Positions 1 to 11,735 of a DNA stretch of 64,000 bases are shown in pieces. How positions within the stretch are numbered: position 1 is the stretch's first letter; each line of letters starts with the position of its first letter. The position numbers and the translations under genes were made by a program. Under the pieces are notes generated by a model. That model was not told where the DNA came from, ran no database searches, and was given only the letters and a program-made list of their open reading frames with translations. This stretch comes from Albophoma yamanashiensis (taxonomy: Eukaryota; Ascomycota; Sordariomycetes; Hypocreales; Ophiocordycipitaceae): the NCBI GenBank assembly GCA_001600555.1, contig BCKH01000003.1, positions 3,738,099 to 3,802,098 on the forward strand, given 5' to 3'.

Positions 1-200
1 CCAAGTCGGCATTGAATAGATTGATAGTCTCCAAACGAACATGGAACAACATCAAGTCGAGTACCAAGTCGTACCTAGCTATGGCATTGCTTCTCAATTC
101 TCGCGCGGTGAACCAAGAGATTTGGGCACAGCTGTCGCTGCGACCTCGCCGCGCGGCCACTAATGCCCGGCCCACTATCCGCGGTGCCGGCATCCTCGCC

Positions 201-312
201 ATCATCAAGCCTGTCTATACATGGAAGAGGTGTGGTCTATCATCAAGCCTGTCTATACATGGAAGAGGTGTGGTCTATCATCAAGCCTGTCTATACATGG
301 AAGAGGTGTGGT
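201..312. repeat. Minisatellite, three tandem copies of a 38-bp unit
   Basis: Three head-to-tail copies lie at 201-238, 239-276 and 277-312. They are identical apart from the last bases of the third copy. The unit begins ATCATCAAGCC and ends GGTGTGGTCT. As 38 is not a multiple of three, the repeat shifts frame in each copy and is not a coding repeat. It lies downstream of the minus-strand gene that ends at 478, in DNA with no other gene. Near-perfect copies suggest recent expansion. Confidence 0.95.
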
Positions 313-477
313 TAAGTTGACTATCACCCGCAAGGCCATTGGCAAATCATCATGCCATATAATATTTGGGGATATATACACTACCAAAAATAATGGAGCG
401 CCGAAAAGCTAGTACATGACTTCCAACCTACATTCATCACCACCATGACATTCCAAGTCCCATCCGCAAATTTTACC

Positions 478-1867
478 TCACCGACCAGAACTAGAGGCCT
501 GTTGGTGGTTGGGGAGGTTATTGGAGTCTTCTTGCCTCTTCCTTTGTCTTTCGATGCTCGCATTCTTCCTTATCTCCTTGGCGATCTTCTCGTAATTATC
601 CCATTTTTCTCGTTCATTCTCACGCAATTCTCCGGTGAAAAAAATGGGCAATATGCTTCTACCTAGGCGGGAGTAACGCTTCTCAACTTCAAACAGAGCA
701 TCCATGACCTTAGGCTTGCCAATTACCTCCACAAACTCAAGGGGTACGCCAAAGGCACCAGGAAGACGACTCGTACCAGCGACGTGCATATTCTGAAGGA
801 TGCCCATGCCGCCAACTGCAAAGAGGAACCAGGTATTCTGCCCGATACCAGAGGCGGTGATGAGGAGGAGTATCCACAGGAAGCCAAGAGCGATGACGAC
901 CAATCTAGTTTCCAGCTCGATAAACGCACTGGTATCGGCGGCAGCGAGGTCCTCGAGATCCAATCCGACGTCGGCACCTTGGATCACAATGGCGTGTTGG
1001 CTACCGTTTCCACAGGTCAACACAAACGCCTTATTCGTGCCGACTCGACACGCCCACTTCTCCTTGGACCACCTGGGTAAAGTCCCCGAAGCGAAGGCTA
1101 ATACGATGCCGGCAGCCGTTATCATGAGAATGCTCCAGTCGCCGAAGACACCGCATGGTATTGCTGCCACACCAAGCTGGACGATACAGGTAAAGAAGCC
1201 GGCGACATACGGAGCGTCATATCCAGGATAGCCCTTGGTGGGTTTCTGTGCCCTGTAGATGGAAACGCAAAGTCCTGCCTTAGGCGGTCGCTCCGGTTCT
1301 GGTTGCCCTTCTTTCTTCGCGCGTTCTCTAAGCTCCCCCCATTTCAACTCAATTATTTCCTCAACACGATCCTGGACCGGACTTGGACTTGGCTCCAATG
1401 GCAGATCTGGCAGCCCTTCCGCCCGCGGTTGCTTGTCCATCCACGTCTTGAAGTCCCGTACCATGCGGCCAATGATCCAGCTGTAGTTGTCACGAACATA
1501 TCCGGTTTCGCCGTTGATGACTATACATGAGAAGTCGGCGGGCGGCATCAGCTTGTTCTCGCCGATGACGGAGACGACGGCGGATATCGCGTAAGCAACC
1601 CAACCTAAGTTGAGGACAGGGACCATACGTTAGGTGGTTCGGACGCATGAGAGACAACGTGTGATGGAAGACGCTCGTACCAAATGAGAACGCGACCGGC
1701 GTAAAGTGCGATCCTACCAACTGTGCGAGAGCGCGAGCGACAACGTCACCGCCGAGAATCAGAAGTACGGAGAAGACGTCGGTTGGATGCGTCCATTGCT
1801 TGGCGAATTCACTCGAGGGAATGCCTGCATTGAAGGCACGTCGAACGAGCTGTGAGATGGGAGGCAT
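478..1867 (-). CDS. Multi-pass fungal membrane protein of unknown function
   Basis: Two exons (1867-1681 and 1604-478) are joined across a 76-bp GT..AG intron at 1605-1680; the join reads through SFG-WVAYAI in frame and gives 437 aa. An in-frame ATG at 1891 is an alternative start. Hydrophobic stretches are visible near residues 20-40 and 55-75, as a pair in the middle (GFFTCIVQLGVAA.. and ILMITAAGIVLAF) and as a pair near residues 310-355, so about six membrane spans are likely. A conserved-looking block with NGETGYVRDN and SWIIGRMVRDF lies in a soluble loop. From memory this resembles a family of uncharacterised fungal membrane proteins often found in accessory regions; no enzyme motif is evident. 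The C-terminus is basic and polar. Coding status is well supported by the clean splice; the function is unknown. Confidence 0.75.
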
Positions 1868-2863
1868 GGTGCTCAAAGGGTAATTACGCAAGTTGTGCTA
1901 TAAGTCGTCGATGAGACGGAATGACAAGGAAAGCAACGCGTTGAATCCTGCAGCGTCTGTGAAGAGACGGGGGGGATTTTTAATCGCATCGCTCTCGTTG
2001 GGCTGGCAATTTGACAAGGCGGCGTACCTTGAAAGGTGAGCTGTACGCGCCGGCTGATAACTCAAAGGTCTAATTGCGGAGTAATCGAAGGCAAAAGCAT
2101 GATTCGAATGCCGAATGGCGAACAGAATCTTGCGACGGGAATTATTTCGGATCCCGATCTGGGACGTCAGCGGATATCAGCCATGAAGGCAAACGCCAGC
2201 AGCAGAACGAACCCTCCACTTTCGGCCCGCGTCAATATTGCGTCAACACTGGATCTACAGGCCAGGCGTATGGCATGTGACGCTATATAGGGCAAGAAAA
2301 AAAATTCATTATACCGCCAGATGGTTTCTACCCACTGATAGCATAGCTACCTAGATTTCTGGGAAAGAATCCCGGCCCACTTGCGGTGAGGACCGTCATC
2401 AGTCCCATGGATTCTGTTCCATCCTCAATCCAGCCGGATTTTGGCTGGCTTCCCGCCTTGCGTCAGAGGCCCCTCATGTCGACAACTGGGTTCGGGAAGG
2501 GCAACGCGACGGCATATGGATGAAATCACAGGTTTGTAGTGGCGTCTTGACATTCGACAGGGCTAGCTTTTATTTGCAGCTGAACCATGGTTTTACACGT
2601 TGCCTGAACAAGAATTGCCAGCCACTGCGTTGAAGTTGTTCACCACATTGCGAGGGCTCATGAGTGCCGTAGTGGATTTCCGCGATTCTTGACATGGTTG
2701 AGACTGGGCTGCGCTCTCTGGCACGGGTCGTCTCGGATGACCTGCAGCCGAGACTCGGCCGTGTGACCCTAATTAATTGGCAGCCGTGATACCAGATTGA
2801 CGATGTTAAGATACATCTCTTCTGTGAGATTTGCCTGCTTCCAGGTTAGTTAAGGCCACTCCA
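1868..2863. other. Intergenic, no gene seen
   Basis: About 1 kb between two minus-strand genes. Only short unrelated reading frames occur. There is a G7 run near 1970 and moderately AT-rich DNA. I see no RNA gene or repeat here. Confidence 0.6.
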
Positions 2864-4616
2864 CTAGTGCCAGGGAATCTGGAGCCTCACTGTGTCTTGG
2901 TCGATGAAAACCCCAATCTCATCTGCATGGTCCATTCGACTGTTGACGCCTAGGTGCCAGTAGATTCCCCGCCTTCCGGCAATGCTGAAGTTGAAATCCT
3001 TTAGGGAGCCAATGGCTGAGGCAGTGTTGTCCGGACCTCTCATGGACTCAGTGTTGACGACCCCATCATTCTGGTACCAGTCTCCTGGATTGGGCCCTAG
3101 AATGTCCCTTTGCTCCTGCAAAAGCTCCTGGCTTCCCATAGCGTAGACGGTCGGTAGCATTATTGGTATGACGTCTTGCCGCGGAATGTAGCGGCCCGGA
3201 GTCGGAAGCACAACATCGTAGCCTACGTCCCGGAGAACCCTAGATATCACTGATCCAGTAACCCAGTCCACGAATTGGCCAAAACTGGTTATGGCTATGA
3301 GTATTTCCCATCCAGTAGCTGCGAATGCGTTGACTATTGTCTCCGTTAACTGTCCGAGTATTGGAATTCGTCCTATCGTTCCCCGCACAAAATTCTGAAT
3401 GATGGTAGGAAAAGACTTAATCGCATCCTTACCCCAGGGCGGCCATGCCTTGGGGAAAGGAACTGTTGCATGGAAGGATAGACTGAAGTAGAAGACTTTT
3501 TCCGAGGTGTTGATTACGTTGTGGTTTTTGGAGAGATTATGAACGCCTTCGATGCTGTTGTCGTAAAATCCATTGTTGTCAGAATATAGCCATTTCCATA
3601 CCGGGCCGTTCTCTGCTTCCATACGGTCGAGCATGTCCTGGAACGTTTCTCTTGCATTTCTCCGGATTCCCCAGTGGTCGAGCTGAAGATCATAGGCCCT
3701 CTTCTCTGGAGAACTAAAGGATGCTGTAGCGAAGAACCTCGCGACTAAGCCGACCGCCTCTTGTCTTGTCCGCTACATTTCGTTAGTTTTTGAAGCTTGA
3801 CGACCCCAGGGACATAGGGTTAAGTACATACGGAAAGAAAACTTTCGATGACATTTATGATAGTCGTTCCTCTGTGTGGTGTCCCAAGGGTTGTGACTGA
3901 TACGGTCCAGGCATCTCTCCCTACCTCGCTAAAGTATTCGGGATGCAAAGTCCCGGCGCCATTCGCCATCAGACTAATGAGATAGCGCACCGTGTTTCCA
4001 CCTTGAGAGTGGCAAACGAAATGGACTTTCTTCTCCCGCCCCCACGACCAGTTGCGAAACTTTGGTGAATTTGAATACAGGATTGCCCGTCTTCTGCCAG
4101 TGGTCATGGTTTGCCCGCTGGGTGTGGTGTCGTCTGGGGCGTGAGGAACCCCAGCAAAATAAGTGCCGTAATCAATGTCAACGTCATAGACCTCGTCAAT
4201 AACACCTGTAACTGGGTTGACTGTGCTGAATCTGAGAGCAGTTAGTGGTGAGTGTTGGATAGGCTGAGATGAAACACACTGTCCGAAAGTGAGCAGCCTG
4301 TACAGCTCGCAGGCGCGTTCCCAGTTTGTGGAGAGTGGAGCGACTGGAGCGACAATGACTGTATATCCTTCATCGACCAAAAGTTTCGCGACGTCAATTT
4401 CACCGCCGAAGTAGCTGATGGCGCCGAATAACGGCGCGCCCCAACCAGAGAATCCAGGGACTTCGACGCGTTATTTCTTGTGTTCCGAAGACACTTATTG
4501 TATTACCTACCGAACACAATCGGAATTGACTTATTTGCGGGTGCAATCTTCTGTACCTCTTGTGCGAGATTCCGCAAGTTGGCAAGCCCATCCGACTCAT
4601 TCAGATTTTGGGCCAT
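2864..4616 (-). CDS. Family I.5-like triacylglycerol lipase (alpha/beta hydrolase)
   Basis: Three exons (4616-4511, 4460-3832, 3772-2864) are separated by 50-bp and 59-bp introns and encode 547 aa. The first ATG after an in-frame stop is at 4616. Family I.5 (Geobacillus/Staphylococcus-type) lipase landmarks appear in order: VFVPGFSGWG oxyanion region near residue 37, a DIDYGTYFAGVPHA segment where bacterial enzymes have their zinc-binding extra domain, nucleophile motif CHSQGG, VTTLGTPHRGTT just after it, acid region NDGVVNTESM, and catalytic His in MDHADEIGV near the C-terminus. The triad Ser-Asp-His is therefore complete. The residue before His in the nucleophile elbow is Cys where Ala or Gly is usual. 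No signal peptide is evident at the chosen start, so it may be intracellular or the true N-terminus may lie further upstream. Substrate specificity cannot be read from sequence. Confidence 0.85.
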
Positions 4617-6630
4617 GATGAGCGGCACCGAGGCGACGACGCTGGCAATGACCTCTTATAATCTTCAGGCGATTTCGGTTTGCAAAAGGCTTCTCTCTCG
4701 GGGGCGAACTGTACGAGGTTGATTTGCTCAGAACTACTTTTATGTTGCCTCATAACATCATGGAAGAGAAGCATGCAGAGAGATCAAGGACTCTTTATCT
4801 GTTCTTTTTTGGTGGATGGGCTCTAGTCCAATACATAGCTGACACTACTGGATCCGTTTCCGCGGGTTGCGATGGCGATAAGATGTCGACGATTGGAATG
4901 CAAATGCTTAATTTGACTTTTAGTGAAACGTCTGAGGTTAATTTTGGGTAGCCTGTGGCAGCATGCACCCAGTACCCACCCATTCTGGCCATGCCCGCGA
5001 AGCTTAAATCGCCGAGATCCATCGACAGCAATCCTCGGTCAGCTGGTCCAGATTCGACGGGTTGTACAGCAGAAGCTGGACGATGAAGCGGGCCTGGTCT
5101 GGCATTGGACCGATGTGAAGCTGTTCTTGCCCGGCTGCCGGGAAATCGACACTGCTATCACGGGTGCTGATTGCAGCCAATGGCTCTCGCTAGACGTTGC
5201 TGAACAGGGTACCATTCACACCTAGCCACATCAGCAACCTCCCTACTCCGCGTTACCGCCGTTGCAAGGCTCAGACAGGCTGGTTGTTACCGGGTATCGC
5301 TTCCGCTTGTGACGACTCCTCGACCATGCCAGCTCTACGCCATGACGTAGGAACGTTGTACGCCACATTTTGAAGGCTAAATCAAGTAGCAGACGGTGGC
5401 ATGGTGACACAGTCCAGCAGCTGAAGAGGCTGGCTCTCCCCTGCCCCAGCAGAGTGCTGTGATTTCTTCGTCCGGCAGCACCCGGCAACTTGTTTCCACT
5501 TCCTAGTTCTAGGGCTCGTTATGAGAGTGGACAATGGGATTTGTGGACCGAGAGACAGGGCTTGGTCGACGACCGACCGGCCGTGGCAATCAGGGACGAA
5601 AAATGTATATGTATCGCTGGACTCCCCCCCTTTAGTCTGGTTTTCTCTTTCCCTTTTCTCCAGTGCTCGTTCAGGTGCTACATGCCTTTCCAGTAGAACA
5701 TCAATGGCCGCAGGGCGTAATCAAATGTGTGTGTGCGTATTGAACGATGGTATCAGTTGTGGCGTAAATACGCCTCCACGCGGCGGGAAGGTTGGTTCAG
5801 CTCTTCACATGTGGAGGGAAAAGCGGTAGTAACATTTCCTTGCAACCCGTGTGTGGTTACGTGGCATTTGATGCAGCCGGTATGGGGAAGACGCTAAAGC
5901 TACCCTACTTAATACGGCAGTTGCGAAGGCGTAAAGGATATTATAGACTACATCTCCAAAATGTTCCACATGCCGTAGATCTGGCTGAATATGGGTGTCG
6001 GTGTGCCCAATCTGTCAAAGCGGCTCTCTGTGTTTCAGCGACCGACCGACCGCGTACGACCACGATTTCGACACATCAAAAGAGTGGTGGGAGTATTAGG
6101 TTACCTAAATAACACATTCGTACATGCTAGTAGAAAGCGTTGGCCTTTTCTCGGAAAAGTGGCCGATCCTTGAGGCGTCATGCAGAAGGGTGTCAACGTC
6201 CCGTCCCTCACAGAACCGAGACTTCCTGCAGTATTAGCCGTCACTTATGCAGCACCTTACTTTATGCTGTCACCCAGCTATGTAACTCCCTACTCGCCTG
6301 CTACTGACTTTAGCGAGTTGGCATGCGGATGACATGCGGATGACCATATAGAGGCGTTTAAGTCCGGCATGTGAACGGTACCCTTTACTTGGGGGCCATT
6401 GTGTAATAATCAGTATGATAAGACGTACTGGGGGTAAGGTGACAGTACCTGAGCCATGGTCTCTCCCAGTCGTTGGTGATTGGCGTAGCGATGGCTCTCT
6501 TCGTCTGGTCAACACCTTAACGTTCGAATAAGGCTGTTACCATCTAACTTGCCCAGGCTCCATTACCGTTGCAGAGTACATCAAAGCATCTCCACAGCTA
6601 CCCAGCCGCTGTGACGTCTTGGTGAAGTAG
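4617..6630. other. Intergenic, no convincing gene
   Basis: About 2 kb of low-complexity-free, moderately AT-rich DNA. All frames are short and show no recognisable domain, and no splice-joined frame could be built. A short GACC tandem run occurs near 6040-6052. The style (many CTA/TAG trimers, short frames) resembles decayed accessory DNA, but no specific transposon could be identified. Confidence 0.5.
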
Positions 6631-7050
6631 CTAGCAAGTCGCCGGCAATATCGCTCGATCCCACCTTGTTCCGGCTCTCGGCCTTTTCACCTGGACCCAC
6701 TCTGCCGACCTCGATCTCATTCCGTGGCCACAAGTGGGCACGGCTCTTCTTCCCGCTGTGGAGTTTGCCATCGCCCTACCGAAATGTAAACAATTGCTAT
6801 GTATAATGCTGAGCGCAATTTTGTGCTCAATATCACGATCCTCGAGGCGCCTTGAGCTGCCTGAATGGATACAGGTAGGCGTAGGACCGTAGGCCAGGTA
6901 AAGTTCGAGTCTATAGTCTGCATAGCTCTCGATGTTTACGGGATCTTCCGTAGGGTCCCTCTCTATAAGGTCTTCTAGGGCGTCCCATATTTCGGCGTCT
7001 ATAAGACCCCCTCGCAGCCTTCTGGGTCGAGGTATTTTAGTACGTGCCAT
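6631..7050 (-). CDS. Possible small hypothetical protein
   Basis: A 139-codon minus-strand frame. The first half looks protein-like: basic start MARTKIPRPRRLRGG, then an acidic segment DAEIWDALEDLIERDPTED and SYADYRLELYLAY. The second half is rich in Arg and Ser and reads less like a folded protein. I recognise no family. It sits alone in gene-poor DNA between the lipase and the aldo/keto reductase. It may be a fragment of a decayed gene or a chance frame. Coding support comes only from length and composition. Confidence 0.2.
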   Translation of the reverse strand: MARTKIPRPRRLRGGLIDAEIWDALEDLIERDPTEDPVNIESYADYRLELYLAYGPTPTCIHSGSSRRLEDRDIEHKIALSIIHSNCLHFGRAMANSTAGRRAVPTCGHGMRSRSAEWVQVKRPRAGTRWDRAILPATC

Positions 7051-7491
7051 AGTAATAGTGTTCTGACCAACAGATCACGATGGGTCAAGACGTCAATCAA
7101 AATGACAAGACAGTCAAGTAAGAGCAATATGTCAAATAATGTGCAAGACTGAAGCTTGACCTTCTGTCAAGCGTTGCGCTGGGGTTTCGCTATCTTATAG
7201 TTGGTGAGACTACTGATATGCGCTACTATTACGTCAATGTCTCATCTTCCGGATTCGTCGTACAACTGCCCTCCACTGACCATTTGTCCATAGTGCTAAT
7301 TACATAGCTATAAGGCGAGACCAGTAATCTAAGAGCTCCTAGTGCTATAGGTAACTAGCCCCTAAGTAGAGCCTAAGCCGGCATCTACAAAAGCGGCGAT
7401 ACGACCAGGGAGCAGAAAGTCGGGATTCGTGAGATATAACAAACGATCCTGCTGTTAAGCTTTCATATCTCAATGGCCGATGCTATTTCCT
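7051..7491. other. Intergenic, AT-rich
   Basis: About 440 bp 3' of the aldo/keto reductase. The stretch at 7300-7390 is dense in CTA/TAG trinucleotides and looks like decayed repeat DNA. I see no gene. Confidence 0.5.
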
Positions 7492-8635
7492 CTACTGCCC
7501 CGACAGCGCATCCCAGAGGCTCTCAATAGCGGTGACAATATCCCGGGGCAATGGACCCTGCTCAATCGACTTGATATTCTCCTCAATGTAGTGCGGCTTG
7601 GTCGCTCCGAGGATAATTCCATCCTCGGGACTGAGTTGCGAGTGGTAACTGATCCAGCGCAGGGCGGCCGAGATGTTGGAGATGTTGGCCGGCTTAAGAA
7701 TATTGTTGAGGGCGTGAATGGCGTCATGTAACTCCTTCTTGTCATACTGCGCCTTGAGGGAAGCGGAAGTCGCATTATCCCCACCAAAGCGAGTGCCCTC
7801 AAAATTGCCCGACGTGAATCTGCCGGACAGGAAGCCAGTGGCTACAGGGCTATGTGTTTTGCAGTGTCGTGTTAGCGAAACTTCCAAAGTCTGGGAATAG
7901 TTTCAATGTAATTGAGCTCTGGAACGACGTTGTCTACGTCCGTACCTGTGTGCATTGAAGATGATGCCGTGCTTTCGCAGGGTGGGGAATAGTTGCTCTT
8001 GTCCCCGGCATACAAGATTGTATTGGCCCTGGTACACGGTGGGTTTAACATAGCCCTCGCGGTCGCAAATTTCGACAAAATCAGTCAGCATATCGAGAGG
8101 AAAGTTGGACACGCCGAGCTGGGTAGAAATAAACAGTCAGTAATGGTTTGAGTAAATATGGCGCCAGCAATGGAGGTAGATAGCGTAGGAATAGATAGAA
8201 TGACTGTCCACACCTGTTGGAAATGACCCTTCTTGTACAATCAACCAGGGCGGCAGCCTGGTCCTTCAGGGGGGGGGTGAAGTCTGGGGCGTGGCAGTAG
8301 ACAATGTTGAGCTTGCTGCCGTCCTGGTGCTTTAAGCGCTCATTGCTGGTATCGACGGACTTTTCGATCTTGGCGGGTTCTAAGGTGCCGTTGGCATCTT
8401 TGCTCGTGACGAGGATCTTGGTATCGATTTTGAAGCCTTCTTTGACGGCGCCAGCCTCGCCGAGGAGAGTCTCGGACATGCCAATGTTGGTCCATGGATA
8501 CAGAGCAGCCGTGTCGATCTCATTAATGTTGTAGGACTTAAGATGTTTTAGAAGATCGACGACAGACTCGAGGGTGTTGTAGGTATCGCCAACGGTAGAG
8601 CCTCCAAAGATGAGTCGTGGGTGGGAGTGGGCCAT
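7492..8635 (-). pseudogene. AKR7-type aldo/keto reductase with a one-base frame break
   Basis: Three exons (8635-8214, 8118-7946, 7849-7492) with introns of 95 and 96 bp match the aflatoxin-aldehyde-reductase-like (AKR7) family along their whole length. Visible landmarks are IFGGSTVGDTYN at the start, DTAALY with the catalytic Asp/Tyr pair (residues 41 and 46), the catalytic Lys in IDTKILV (residue 73), YCHAPD, LGVSNFPLDM and NAHSPVATGFLSGRF. The summed exons are 953 nt, one short of a multiple of three. Just before the first intron, near 8238-8241, the frame slips by one base: the downstream frame carries the family's conserved YKKGHFQQ helix while the upstream frame loses it. Either one base has been lost (pseudogene or assembly error), or the cell splices from an in-frame GTTGAT donor upstream and skips about 11 residues. 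Everything else looks intact. Family assignment is firm; integrity is doubtful. Confidence 0.8.
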
Positions 8636-9475
8636 AACGATGTGATATGTAATGTGCCTGTGTGTTGGGAGCAGTATGTATGATGTGGTACAAAGTGGTG
8701 GAAGCTGAATTGATACTCAGGTACCAGTGAAAGATTTTAAGGTACAACTAGTATTAGTAGCAGGGAAGGTACTAACAGTATGTGCCTTATATAACATTAG
8801 AGGAAGACCATGAATAGACTAGGGCCCTTCTTGTATTTAATATTTTCATATATCATGCGGCTAAAAGTAAATATAGTACTATTAGTCATAAGTAGGAGCG
8901 TAGCGTTCGTTTGTGTGTGGCACTCGCCATGGATATATAGTAGTCATATTTAAAAGTTACTCTTCTTTTTATTCTTTCCTATATTTTAAATATATGTGTA
9001 AAGAGACGGAAGATACGCAGCTAACCGACTCTCGGCCTCGTCCTCAATCGGAGGGCCGAGAAAGACAAGGCTCCTTAATACATGCCTATTGACAGCAACT
9101 GAATCGATATGACTGTATACGAACTTGAATTTATCCATGATATTCGCCCTTGGTTCACGGATCGCATCGAATAAGAGCCGCAAAAATTGCGTGGTCCAAT
9201 GCGTCCACCAGAGACAAGACTTTGAACCTGTCACACAAATGCCACGATATTATGTAGAGTATAGGCACTATGACCATGCAACCTTACAGACATGGGATAC
9301 TTGCTCTGAACCTCACGTAGCTTCCAGGACCCAGGTCCCATAGTTGGCAGGTAATGCTTCCCGTCACTCCCTCGCTAGTGGTATGTATGAGCGTATAGGC
9401 TAGAGATAATAAATACGTTGAAATTGAATTGATTGACCTGACGGGTATATCTGATGGAAGCGCTAGCGTATTCTG
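8636..9475. other. AT-rich intergenic spacer
   Basis: About 840 bp between the reductase start and the decarboxylase 3' end. Very AT-rich around 8820-9000. An 82-codon minus-strand frame at 8986-9234 has a vaguely protein-like second half, but no family or splice partner could be assigned. Confidence 0.5.
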
Positions 9476-11735
9476 TTACGTCTTCTTTGCCTTTTTAGCT
9501 GCAATTTCCTTGGCTTTTGACTCGAATATCCCCTTGAGAATCGTTGGAGCATCTGTGGGATCCATGACCATATCAACGCACTGAAAATCAAAGTCAGCAT
9601 TGACGTGGATCACAGCCATTACTTTCAGTCATCCTAGATCACATACCTGGGGATACGTCGCCGTCTGGAATTCTTTGCTGGAAATAAGGCTATCGAGGTC
9701 GGCTGCCGTGCCAACCTTGAAGCCTTTCACCTTAATGTCCGGTGAAAGGGCTTGGAAGAGTCCGGAGTAGTCCCACATTGGCACGTCATTGTACTGCGCT
9801 TCCCAGCCATTGAAGTAACGCTCAACAGTGTAGCCGCTGTTGTTGAGGACGAAACTGAGTAGCTCGTTAGCCGTCATTTATAAGATTCGTGGATGTTCTT
9901 GTCACTCACACCACAGGAACGATGCCGTGCCTGTTGAGTATAGAAAAAGCCTGCACAGTGAGCTGCAAACTTCCTTCGCCCGTGATAAGAATCATCCTCT
10001 TGTACGTCCCCATCTCCTTCGCAGCGATCGAAAGTCCAATCGCGGCTCCTGCTGCGTAGCCAATGCTGCCGTAGACAGCCTGCGTCCAAGCCTTTGCCCC
10101 GGTTGGGTACGTGGTTAGCTGGATACCGACTTGGGAGGTGCCCGTCTCCGAAACAATTAGGTCGCCGGGCTGGAGGAAGGAAGACAGACGCTGGCGAGCA
10201 ATGTCAGCCATCTCTAAATCTATCGAGGCGTCTTTTACATATCACGATGAAATATTACTCACATCCCAGAGCCAGTCTTGGCCGATACCTTTGGGCATTG
10301 AAACCTTTGGGGGCCTGGCTAGCTCAATACCCGACTTCTGCGTTCCTAAGCGGCTATTGGATTTGATTTCGGTGATCAACTTCGGAAGGACCTGACTCAA
10401 GTAGTCAGTAGTATTTTCATTTGTTATGTAAAGTCAACTTACATGGACAATATTGGCATCGTGTTTGGCGTCTCCGATCTACCAAACGATTAGTAAGTTG
10501 ATGGAGTTTTGACGAAGCTTATGGAACTTGCCTTTACGAAGAAGCGCTGGAAATCAATAATCGTCGATGCCTTGACATGTTCAGAGAACATGCCACTAGA
10601 ACAAACTTAGCATTGTTCATCAGGGAAATGGACGGAAGCGACCTACGTATTGAAGTCGGAAGGGAGATTGCCGAGCCAGAGGATGCAATCAGAACTCTCG
10701 ACGCCTCTGATAACGCTCGCCAAGGACCCAACACCCCCGTAACTGCCGCCGTAGAGTGGATTCTGCTCGTCCACCGTACCTTTTCCAAGAATAGTGGTGA
10801 AAAAGGGTACTTTTAATGCGTCAACAAGACTTCCCACGAATTTCTCCCAGCTTCTTCGACCTGCGCCACCATCGACCATGATGATGGGATTCTTTGCTGA
10901 CTCCAAATTGCGAATGGCTTCTTGAACCACCTTCTTTTCTACGTCGGGGTTGTTCTCGGGAAGTGTCGTGGTGATCGTCCTCTTAAGGTAGGAGACAGGA
11001 ATTTTAGAATACGCGACATCCGCTGCGATCCCAACGCTAGAAGGTGTGAGTTGAGCCACACTCAAGCAGAGAAGGTACTTACTAGACGGGCTGAGAATGA
11101 TAAAGCATGGCTATTGGTTTCTGTTAGTCGAGGCACCCCGGTTGAAAGCCGACAAGACAAACCATTCAAGACCCTATCAATTTCACGGGCCGCCGTGTGG
11201 GCATCCTTGAGAATGGCGGTGGCACATGACATCTGGCCTGACATCTTGACATAATGACTGCCTCCAGTTAGCACCCAAAATTGTAAGGATGGGTGCTACG
11301 CACTCATAGCTGAGATCGCCTAGGGTATGGTGAAGGATCTTGCCGCTAGCCTGAGCCTGGTTTGTAGGATAGCCGACGATGTGAATAATTGGAACGAATT
11401 CGCAGAAGGCTCCGCCGATGCCGCAAAGTGCACTGAGCTCTCCAGGGCCAAAGGTGGTGACGAGTGCTCCGGCTCCCTTCTCCCGCGCGTAGCCATCCGC
11501 AGCGTAGGCTCCCACCAGTTCGTTGGGAGTGCCCACCCACTTTAGATCCGCCTTGGGGACGAGATCTAGAAGCGAGAGCTCATAGTCTGATTCGTGTTAT
11601 TTCTCGAACCAAAGAACGTTTCCGTCCTATTCCCGAGTTGGAAAGAGGCATACCACCAGGGACACCGAAGATGGTCTCGATGCCGATCTCCTTCAGCCGG
11701 CTGAAAAGATACTCGCCAACGAGGATCTCAGACAT
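9476..11735 (-). CDS. Thiamine-diphosphate-dependent 2-oxo-acid decarboxylase (pyruvate/indolepyruvate decarboxylase type)
   Basis: Eleven exons and ten introns of 46-67 bp give 573 aa, close to the usual length of pyruvate decarboxylases. Cofactor and active-site residues correspond one for one with the yeast enzyme: Asp28 in GVPGDYEL, Glu50 in NELVGAYAADGYAR, the His113-His114 pair in ILHHTLGD, the ThDP/Mg motif GEGSLQLTVQ ending in NNSGYTVER with its catalytic Glu. The Mg-binding Asp of the usual GDG is Glu here. Central-domain VGIAADVAYSKIPV and GKGTVDEQNPLYGG are also typical. Expected reaction: non-oxidative decarboxylation of pyruvate or an aryl/branched 2-oxo acid to the aldehyde, in the cytosol; substrate cannot be decided from sequence. 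The C-terminus ends in a Lys-rich AKKAKKT tail. Intron 10479-10531 appears to use a GC..AG donor (GCAAGT). The neighbouring aldo/keto reductase could act on aldehydes, but that link is only proximity. Confidence 0.88.

Noticed and set aside
7300..7390. Possible RIP-mutated transposon remnant
   Set aside because: TA-rich and CTA/TAG-dense, but no terminal repeats, coding remnant or second copy in the window to support a specific element.
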